Notes under the pieces: model-generated
Databases searched by the model: none
Told to the model about the DNA's origin: nothing
Seen by the model: only the letters and a program-made list of their open reading frames with translations
Program-made: the position numbers and the translations under genes
DNA from: Desulfobaccales bacterium
GTDB taxonomy: Bacteria > Desulfobacterota > Desulfobaccia > Desulfobaccales > 0-14-0-80-60-11
Reading direction: 5' to 3'
NCBI GenBank assembly: GCA_041648175.1
Contig: JBAZPO010000011.1
Span: 62,001-126,000, forward strand
DNA length: 64,000 nucleotides
Part shown: piece by piece, positions 58,209-64,000 of the stretch
Layout of the letters: each line of letters opens with the position of its first letter
Position numbering within the stretch: position 1 is the stretch's first letter

Positions 58209-59153
58209 CTACTCCAGCACTTGCCCGATCAGGGATTGACCCCGTAAGAATTCGGCGGCTATAAGGCGCTTGTGCCCGGCCAGTTGCACTTCCTTCACCG
58301 TGACGCTTCCCTGGCCGCAGGCGATTTCCAGACCTTGAGGGGTCAGACGCAGCACCGTCCCCGGTGCCGCCAAACTCCCCTCGCTCTTTTTCAGCCGGGC
58401 TCCGAAAACCTTGATAACTCGGCCCCGCCATTGGGCGGCAGCGCCGGGCCTCGGGTCCAGTCCCCGAATCCAACCCGCCACTTCCGGGGCCGAAAGCTCC
58501 CAATGCACCCGGCGCATCTCTCGGGAGATAGGCGGGGCCAGGGTAACCTCAGACTCGTTTTGCGGATTTTTGATGGCTTCTCCCCGGCGCAGGCTGTCCA
58601 AGGCTTGAACCAGCAAGGCCGCACCCCGCTCCGCCAACCGGGAATACAAGGTTTCGGAATTGTCTTCCGCGGTAATGGGGACCTGCTCCTGGAGGAAAAT
58701 CGGTCCCGCATCCAGTTCATAGCGCAGCCACTGGATGGTTACCCCGGTCACCTTATCCCCCTTGATCAGCGCCCAATTGATGGGGGCTGCCCCCCGGTAA
58801 CGCGGCAAAAGGGAGGCGTGGACATTGAGAGAACCCACGGCTGGCACGGCCAGAATCTCAGGCGTGAGAATCCGGCCGTAGGCCACGACAATCATGAGTT
58901 CCGGTTTAAGCGCCGCAAAACTTTTGACCAACTCCGGGTCTTTGAGACGCTGCGGCTGCAGCACTGGCAGATTCCATTCCTGCGCCAGTTCCTTCACCGG
59001 CGAGGGAGTGACTACCTGGCCCCGCCCCCGGGGCCGGTCCGGTTGCGTCACCACGGCCGCCACCTCTTCCCCCGCGGCCAGGATGGCCTCCAGAGACGGC
59101 AAGGCGAACTGGGGGGTGCCCATGAAAATCAGGCGCCAGGGTCCTGATTTCAC
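58209..59153 (-). CDS. fmt: Methionyl-tRNA formyltransferase
   Basis: A 314-residue enzyme that formylates initiator Met-tRNA. LIFMGTPQFALPSLEAILAA at the N-terminus, VVAYGRILTPEILAVPAVGS, LNVHASLLPRYRGAAPINWA (catalytic His and folate pocket) and the C-terminal OB-fold part. The start overlaps the def stop by four bases. It forms a def-fmt-DUF116 operon. Confidence 0.96.
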   Translation of the reverse strand: MKSGPWRLIFMGTPQFALPSLEAILAAGEEVAAVVTQPDRPRGRGQVVTPSPVKELAQEWNLPVLQPQRLKDPELVKSFAALKPELMIVVAYGRILTPEILAVPAVGSLNVHASLLPRYRGAAPINWALIKGDKVTGVTIQWLRYELDAGPIFLQEQVPITAEDNSETLYSRLAERGAALLVQALDSLRRGEAIKNPQNESEVTLAPPISREMRRVHWELSAPEVAGWIRGLDPRPGAAAQWRGRVIKVFGARLKKSEGSLAAPGTVLRLTPQGLEIACGQGSVTVKEVQLAGHKRLIAAEFLRGQSLIGQVLE

Positions 59154-59659
59154 CTGGCTCCCACCTGTTTCTTCAATCGTCTTAAGAAGAGTCCCCGCTT
59201 GAGGCGGCTGATATGATCGATAAACAGAATGCCGTTCAGATGGTCGATTTCGTGCTGCAGGACCACCGCCAGCAACCCCTCGCCGGTAATTTCAATGGGC
59301 TTGCCTTCCCGGTCCAGGCCCTTCACCAGCACCTGAGCATGGCGCTGCACCTCGGCAGAGAAGTCCGCCACCGACAGGCAGCCCTCTTCATGGATGATCT
59401 CCCCTTCCGAAGCGACGATGCAGGGATTGAGCACCACCCAAGGTTTCCGGGCCCTGCCCTCCTTGTGGGCCACATCAAAGACAATAAGACGCTTAAGTTC
59501 CCCCACCTGGTTGGCGGCCAGCCCCAGACCTGGCGCGGCATACATGGTCTCGGTCATATCGTCGATGAGGCGCTGCAATTTTCCATTAATATTCGCAACT
59601 TCCTCGGCTTCTCGCCGCAGCACCGGATCGGGCAATTTGCAAATCGGTAACACTGCCAT
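59150..59659 (-). CDS. def: Peptide deformylase
   Basis: A 169-residue metalloprotease removing formyl from nascent chains. GLGLAANQVG (Gln51), EEGCLSV with Cys94, and VVLQHEIDHLNGILFIDHIS with His136, Glu137 and His140 supply the metal site and the general base. Length is typical. It is the first gene of the def-fmt-DUF116 unit. Confidence 0.97.
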   Translation of the reverse strand: MAVLPICKLPDPVLRREAEEVANINGKLQRLIDDMTETMYAAPGLGLAANQVGELKRLIVFDVAHKEGRARKPWVVLNPCIVASEGEIIHEEGCLSVADFSAEVQRHAQVLVKGLDREGKPIEITGEGLLAVVLQHEIDHLNGILFIDHISRLKRGLFLRRLKKQVGAR

Positions 59660-59790
59660 AAGCTTGACAATTCGTGGAGAATGTTAATTTGTGTGCTTTA
59701 ACTTTAAGGCATAACTGGAAAATTTTCAAGAACTCACCCGTCGGAAGGGCAAAAATCTGGACGTAACCACGGTTCGGACCGTTGGGGGCG

Positions 59791-59832
59791 TTAAAAGAAA
59801 AAGGTGAGGGGCCGCTTAAGGCACCCCTCACC
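59791..59832 (-). terminator. Intrinsic terminator of the Spy/CpxP-like gene
   Basis: Minus strand: GGTGAGGGGTGCC, loop TTAAG, CGGCCCCTCACC, then TTTTTCTTTT. A long stem and a good U-tract follow the stop of the gene at 59867. Confidence 0.85.
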
Positions 59833-59866
59833 GTCAGGAGGAGGGTTAGAGGATTAGAGGGAATTC

Positions 59867-60373
59867 TTACTTGGCCGGACCAGCAGGGGCTGGACCACCA
59901 GGACCCATGCCGCCACCGGGGCCGACCATGGGGCAGCCGCCAGGTCCCATACCACCGCCAGGTCCGCCCATGCCACGGCCCATTCCCATGTGGCCGAAAC
60001 CTTGCGCCAGTTGCGGAGAAATTTTACGGGCTTCCAGCCGGAAGGCCACGCTCTTTTCCTGCATCTGGCCCTTAACGGCATTCAACTCTTTCTGTTTGGC
60101 GACAATTGCCTTCTCGTCGGGATTTTCGGCCTTCCATAACGCCGCTAACTCCGCGTGCTTGACCATCATCTGTTTGCGGACATCCGCAGTATCGTTCATG
60201 AACTTCTGCTTAAGATCAAAGAGCTTTCCGGCTTGCTCGGGGCTGAGGTTCATGGCTCCCATCATACCGCAACCCATGCCGCCCATGCCGCCGCGGGCCC
60301 AAGAGGACACCGCCAGACTCGCGGTCAACGCCAGGGCCAACAGAATCACCAAGGACATCTTACTTACTTTCAT
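59867..60373 (-). CDS. Spy/CpxP-like periplasmic protein (ZraP family)
   Basis: A 168-residue exported protein. A signal peptide (MKVSKMSLVILLALALTASLAV, cleaved near SWA). A helical hairpin follows: MNLSPEQAGKLFDLKQKFMN (LTPEQ-like motif) and ADVRKQMMVKHAELAALWKA. Gly/Met-rich ends (GGMGGMGCGMMGAM and the GPGGGMGPGG tail) could bind metal. Family members are chaperones or metal-stress sensors in the periplasm. No two-component pair is adjacent. Terminator downstream. Confidence 0.88.
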   Translation of the reverse strand: MKVSKMSLVILLALALTASLAVSSWARGGMGGMGCGMMGAMNLSPEQAGKLFDLKQKFMNDTADVRKQMMVKHAELAALWKAENPDEKAIVAKQKELNAVKGQMQEKSVAFRLEARKISPQLAQGFGHMGMGRGMGGPGGGMGPGGCPMVGPGGGMGPGGPAPAGPAK

Positions 60374-60539
60374 CTGCTCGTATCTCCTTTAGTCTCTGCT
60401 TCAGGTTTATCAGGCCGTTAATCCGGCCTTTAGTAAGTTAAACCCAAAGCAGTACCAAACCCGGCGCGGCAGAGTGATTTTTTTCTGGGGCTGGATATAG
60501 CGTTTGCCAAAAGCTTTTTCCTTTAAGGTACATTGTCTA

Positions 60540-60641
60540 ATACCGAGTTGCATTCAAAGAGCAATGTTGGGTAGGCGCAGGCTATAGCCTGCGCCTGCAC
60601 AGGCGAGACGCCTGTGCCACCGTTTGAATGCGAATTGGTAT
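60540..60641. mobile_element. MITE-like element related to family 1, nested
   Basis: ATACCGAGTTGCATTCAAA at the left, the complement ATACCAATTCGCATTCAAA at the right, with TA on both sides. Internal CACAGGC...GCCTGTGCCACC palindrome. About 102 bp. It shares end structure with family 1 but has a different interior. Confidence 0.75.
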
Positions 60642-60651
60642 AAGAAGCTAA

Positions 60652-60742
60652 ATCCCCCCTAACCCCCCTTTTCCAAAGGGGGGAACTTGGCGGAATTGCT
60701 TTAAAAGTCCCCCTTTGAAAAAGGGGGATTTAGGGGGATTTA
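60652..60742. repeat. CCCCCTTT-family inverted repeat
   Basis: CCCCCCTAACCCCCCTTTTC, CAAAGGGGGGAACTTGGCGG, then GTCCCCCTTTGAAAAAGGGG, ending GATTTAGGGGGATTTAG. Closest to 40569-40660. Confidence 0.8.
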
Positions 60743-60957
60743 GAAATCCTGCAATCAGAAAGAATTTTTGGCAACTGCTATAGGACAGTTTGCAGGAACG
60801 TTGTGAAAAAATCAAAGTGCGATGGGCGCCGGTCATTGACCCCAGCCCCACAAGGATATGACTGTGCAGGATCAAAGCCCGGCGTCAAGCAGGCGCGTCC
60901 ATCCCCTCCCCGGAGATCCGCGCCTGGCAATGCTTTCGCTTATCCCGCTTCCCCAGT

Positions 60958-62913
60958 TCACGCCTCCCCTTTGGTCTTACGCCAATTCCGGTAGATTTCC
61001 GGGGGCACCGAGGTGAAACTGATGAGGACTTCACACCGGCCCTCACCCTGGGGCTTCACCCGGGTGACCTTGCCATAGATATGGCCCGGGAGGGGTTCTT
61101 GCTTTTCATCCAGGAAAATTAAGCGGACATCCTCCCATGGCTCCACTTTATCCGCTGAGGTCAACACCGCGCCGGTATCACACAGATGCGTCACCCAGGC
61201 CTGGATGGTGGCCCCGGTGACAATCTTATTTTTGAGATGGTGCAATTGCACCTTGATCTCCTGCGGCAGCAACTCCGGCACCTCTGACTTATCCGGCAGC
61301 CGGATATGGTAAGGGGCGCCAATCCCCTGGACGTCATAGAGTGTGGCCCGCCCCGGCATCCCCTTCATCTCCACTTCCAGCTCATTTCTCACTTCCACCA
61401 GATCCTTCACTTTACGGTAAGTTGCAGCGCTGATCAGCACCTGTCCCGCCAGAGCGAAGCCTTCCATGCGGGCGGCAAAATTCACGTCGGACCCCACGAC
61501 GCTATATTTGGTCCGCCTCTCCGAGCCAATGTTGCCCACCACCACGGTACCGGTATTCACGCCGATACCCATGGCCAACAGGGGGAAGCCGTCGGCCGCG
61601 TTTGCCGCGTTGAGTTCAGCCATGGCCGCCTGCATCCGCAAGGCGCAGGCTACGGCCCGGGCCGGGTGATCCTCCAGAGGCTCAGGTGCGCCAAAGAAGG
61701 CCAGGATGCCATCTCCCAGGATCTCGTCGATAACGGCCCGGTCGTCCAGAAGGATTTCTATCATCTTGCTCAGGTAACGGTTGAGAAAAGTAATGACCTG
61801 CTCCGGCTCCATCTCGGAGATGATGGCGGTGAAGCCTCGCAAATCCGACATGATGAGGGAGACTTCCCGGGTCTCTCCCCCCATTTCCAAGGCTTCTTCA
61901 GAGGCCAGCAACTTGGTCACCACTTCCTGGGTGACGTACCGCCCAAACGTGTCCCGGATGAAATCACGTTTGGCAATGTAGCCGGTGAGCTGCTCGCCCA
62001 GGTGGTTAAACGAAGTGGCCAGTTCCGCCACCTCCCTTACCCCCCGGACGGGTACGGCCACGGCAAAGTTGCCCTCCCCCACCTCTCGCACCCCATCCCG
62101 GAGGCGGGAAATGGGTCGGGCGATGGCGCCTGCAAACCACAACCCCGAAAAGCCGCCGATCAGGCATAGGGCCAGCCCGGCAACGAGGCCGGCCACCATG
62201 ACTTTCTGGTTGAGGGCGGCAAAATGTTCTCCGATCTGCTGCCTGGCCTCCGCCGTTACGAGCCGGCAGGAGTCCTGCATCCGCTGTTGGGCGGGGGAAA
62301 AAAATTCATCCAGATTGACGATAGCTGCAACAATGAAGGGTGTGCCGGGAATATGAATTCTCACCGAGAATCTTTTCCGTTCCCTTTTATTCTTATCGAA
62401 AAAAGTGAAATAACCTTTAACCAGGTTGGTGGTGAAGGAACGCCTGATCAACTCTGTGGTCTCCGGGTATTCCTTCTCCCAATCCAACTGGTTGCGGCCT
62501 TCCACGCTTGCATCGGGATGAAACAGAATGTAGCCGTTCTTATCGTATAAATCCACGTACCCGGCGGGACCGTCCGGCGTGTAAATCGATTGGGTGGCGA
62601 TCTTTCTGAGCAAGGGGTCACGCCGCAGTTTGGCGTAATCGTAGGTTTGCTTCCCTCCCAAGAGATAAGCCAACTCCCGGGCCACGTCTTCGGCCTTATC
62701 CTGGACAATATATTCCCCCACCCGCGTGAGAATGTGGTCCGAATAGCGCACATTCGCCTCGGTCACTTGACCAATGGCGCGATCCGCGATGGTAATCGCG
62801 CTCTTGGTAAGGTTACGCATGACGTAATCGTCGATAAACCAGGCGCCGATCCCCAAGATGACGATGAGCGCCAGATAGGACAGAAGCAAATGGGTGCGCA
62901 GTTTCATTGACAC
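60958..62913 (-). CDS. Class III nucleotide cyclase, membrane-bound, with HAMP and a PilZ-like C-terminus
   Basis: A 651-residue protein. TM helix at 8-26; extracytoplasmic sensor about 30-235 (cache-like, YVDLYDKNGYILFHPDASVE); second TM at 238-262; HAMP 262-314; cyclase domain about 350-530 with metal Asp357 (SLIMSDLRGFTAI) and Asp401 (DEILGDGILAFFGAP) and SVVGSDVNFAARM. Residues 548-645 look PilZ-like (THLCDTGAVLTSADKVEPWE) but lack the RxxxR arginines. It would make cAMP or cGMP in response to an external signal. Confidence 0.9.
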   Translation of the reverse strand: MSMKLRTHLLLSYLALIVILGIGAWFIDDYVMRNLTKSAITIADRAIGQVTEANVRYSDHILTRVGEYIVQDKAEDVARELAYLLGGKQTYDYAKLRRDPLLRKIATQSIYTPDGPAGYVDLYDKNGYILFHPDASVEGRNQLDWEKEYPETTELIRRSFTTNLVKGYFTFFDKNKRERKRFSVRIHIPGTPFIVAAIVNLDEFFSPAQQRMQDSCRLVTAEARQQIGEHFAALNQKVMVAGLVAGLALCLIGGFSGLWFAGAIARPISRLRDGVREVGEGNFAVAVPVRGVREVAELATSFNHLGEQLTGYIAKRDFIRDTFGRYVTQEVVTKLLASEEALEMGGETREVSLIMSDLRGFTAIISEMEPEQVITFLNRYLSKMIEILLDDRAVIDEILGDGILAFFGAPEPLEDHPARAVACALRMQAAMAELNAANAADGFPLLAMGIGVNTGTVVVGNIGSERRTKYSVVGSDVNFAARMEGFALAGQVLISAATYRKVKDLVEVRNELEVEMKGMPGRATLYDVQGIGAPYHIRLPDKSEVPELLPQEIKVQLHHLKNKIVTGATIQAWVTHLCDTGAVLTSADKVEPWEDVRLIFLDEKQEPLPGHIYGKVTRVKPQGEGRCEVLISFTSVPPEIYRNWRKTKGEA

Positions 62914-63030
62914 TCCAGGCTATCCCTAATCCGAGGGGCCAAAAAGTTGCGGTCGGAGCCTCTTTTCGGGATCATACAATGTTTCGGCAACTTTGAGAGA
63001 AAAATTGAATGGGATTTTGGGGAGGAAGTA

Positions 63031-63168
63031 ATACCAAGTTGCGCTCATAGAAGTAAAAATAGCTTCGGTTTTGTAGAGGCACACTTGCATGTGCGACCAC
63101 TCTGAGGGCGGACACATAGGTCCGCCCCTACAAAAACTATAATTACCTGTATGACCGCAACTTGGTAT
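63031..63168. mobile_element. MITE-like element, family 1, identical copy C
   Basis: 138 bp, identical to copies A and B; TA on both sides under the same definition. It lies between the cyclase and asnS genes. Confidence 0.87.
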
Positions 63169-63194
63169 AAGGCGGGTCCGGCGTTAGACTGGGC

Positions 63195-64000
63195 TCAGGG
63201 ATAGATCCGATCCAACAGGCGCGGAAAGGGGATGGTTTCCCGGACATGGTGCAGGCCGCAGAGCCAGGCCACCAATCGTTCGACGCCCATGCCGAAGCCA
63301 CCGTGGGGCACGCTGCCGTAGCGCCTTAAATCAAGGTACCATTCCAGGGGCTCCTGGGGCAGATGATGTTCTTGAATGCGGGCAACCAGGGTGTCCAGGT
63401 CATGGATGCGGCTTGAGCCCCCGACGATTTCGCCGTAGCCCTCCGGGGCCAGCATGTCCACGCAGAGCACGAGCCTCGGGTCATCCGGGTCCGACTCCAT
63501 ATAGAAAGCTTTGGCCTCCTTGGGGTAGCGGTGCACCAGCACCGGGCGGGAAAACCTTTGGGAGAGCACGGTCTCTTCATCCCCGCCCAGATCGTCCCCC
63601 CAGGCCAGGTCTTTGCCCTCCTGCTTCAGGATCGCCAGGGCCTCGGTATAGCTCAGGCGGGGGAACGGCCCGGTCACGTCCTGTAAAGGCGTCAGGTCCC
63701 GCTCTAACAGGCGCAGGTTTGACTCCTGACGTTCCAGCACTCTAATGACTGCGGTACGCACCAAGGATTCGGCCAGTTCCATGACGTCGTCCAGCGTATA
63801 GAAGGCCGCTTCGGCCTCCACCATCCAGAACTCGGTCAAATGCCGCCTGGTCTTGGATTTTTCCGCCCGGAAGGTGGGCCCGAAGCAGTACACCCGGCCC
63901 AGGGCCATGGCCGCGGCCTCCAGGTAAAGCTGGCCGCTCTGGGACAAATAGGCCTTGCCCCGGTCCAGATAGTTCGTCTCAAAGAGACTGGTGGTGCCTT
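63195..64000 (-). CDS. asnS: Asparagine-tRNA ligase, C-terminal part
   Basis: The gene runs off the right edge; its C-terminal 268 residues are visible. GQLYLEAAAMALGRVYCFGP and TFRAEKSKTRRHLTEFWMVE contain class II motif 2, EAEAAFYTLDDVMELAESLV follows, and GFGMGVERLVAWLCGLHHVR is motif 3, ending ETIPFPRLLDRIYP. This matches AsnRS rather than AspRS, because there is no GAD insertion. The N-terminal OB domain and the start lie outside. Confidence 0.95.
   Translation of the reverse strand, partial: GTTSLFETNYLDRGKAYLSQSGQLYLEAAAMALGRVYCFGPTFRAEKSKTRRHLTEFWMVEAEAAFYTLDDVMELAESLVRTAVIRVLERQESNLRLLERDLTPLQDVTGPFPRLSYTEALAILKQEGKDLAWGDDLGGDEETVLSQRFSRPVLVHRYPKEAKAFYMESDPDDPRLVLCVDMLAPEGYGEIVGGSSRIHDLDTLVARIQEHHLPQEPLEWYLDLRRYGSVPHGGFGMGVERLVAWLCGLHHVRETIPFPRLLDRIYP

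Larger units (their letters stand above)
60496..60782. mobile_element. MITE-like element, family 2, with nested insertions
   Basis: Outer ends TATAGCGTTTGCCAAAAGCT and the complement of TATAGCAGTTGCCAAAAATT match family 2, but the element is 287 bp because it contains a family 1-like element (60540-60641) and a CCCCCTTT repeat (60652-60742). Flanks are GGA on both sides. Confidence 0.7.

Overview
The window is a single stretch of a chromosome from a Gram-negative anaerobe. I read it as a member of the Desulfobacterota (former Deltaproteobacteria, close to Desulfobacca/Syntrophobacteria). That placement is inferred from gene content: a four-subunit 2-oxoacid:ferredoxin oxidoreductase, an EtfA with a fused ferredoxin, NIL-ferredoxin and DUF116 proteins, an LPS heptose gene, lipoproteins and PEP-CTERM proteins. 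No rRNA gene or species marker is present. Protein-coding DNA looks GC-rich. The intergenic DNA is unusually full of small repeats.

Layout. 1-9.4 kb: partial tRNA-Ser(UGA), a phenylacetate-CoA ligase, a TPR lipoprotein, fpg, DUF2277, rpmE-DUF1385 and DUF72. 8.7-12.6 kb: two PEP-CTERM proteins and a solo FeoB. 12.8-23.3 kb: a plus-strand run yceD-rpmF-acyl-CoA dehydrogenase-etfB-ICMT-etfA-fabG-acpP-rpiB-glyA-nrdR-CMD-ribD. It resembles the usual rpmF/fab/rpiB/glyA/nrdR/rib neighbourhood, but plsX, fabH and fabF are missing and an acyl-CoA dehydrogenase/ETF module stands in their place. 23.3-37.8 kb: a minus-strand tryptophan cluster read trpL-trpE-trpG-[korD-korA-smORF-korB-korC-pentapeptide protein]-trpD-trpC-[RAYT pseudogene]-trpF-[four-helix-bundle gene]-trpB-trpA. 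It has a recognisable promoter, a Trp-rich leader peptide and a terminator. 37.8-38.3 kb: a divergent hicBA toxin-antitoxin pair. 38.3-47.1 kb: suhB, a DUF296 gene, a rhomboid protease, miaB-DUF151, an alpha/beta hydrolase, PHP, comF, hldE2 and gpmA. 47.3-64 kb: MFS with NIL-ferredoxin, an AT-rich membrane protein gene, purL, a small gene with an elaborate leader, rsmB, an atypical receiver gene, a K+ channel, def-fmt-DUF116, a Spy/CpxP-like protein, a class III nucleotide cyclase and the 3' part of asnS.

How the genes work together. The trp cluster makes tryptophan from chorismate; its leader reads like classical ribosome-mediated attenuation. korDABC, coupled to a pentapeptide-type membrane protein, sits inside it on the same strand. 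EtfAB and the acyl-CoA dehydrogenase form an electron-transfer pair next to acpP/fabG. def-fmt, rsmB, miaB, rpmE, rpmF and asnS are translation genes.

The most unusual layer is the repeats. (i) A 138-bp MITE-like element has three identical copies, one diverged copy and one shorter relative. (ii) A second MITE-like family has ends containing TTGCCAAAAG, and one copy carries the relative of the first family nested inside it. (iii) Heptanucleotide arrays of four sequence classes butt against start codons (etfB, near etfA) or run into coding ends (korB, DUF72, the four-helix-bundle gene). (iv) REP-like direct repeats bracket a RAYT gene that carries an in-frame TGA. I found no CRISPR array, rRNA, prophage or intact transposase.
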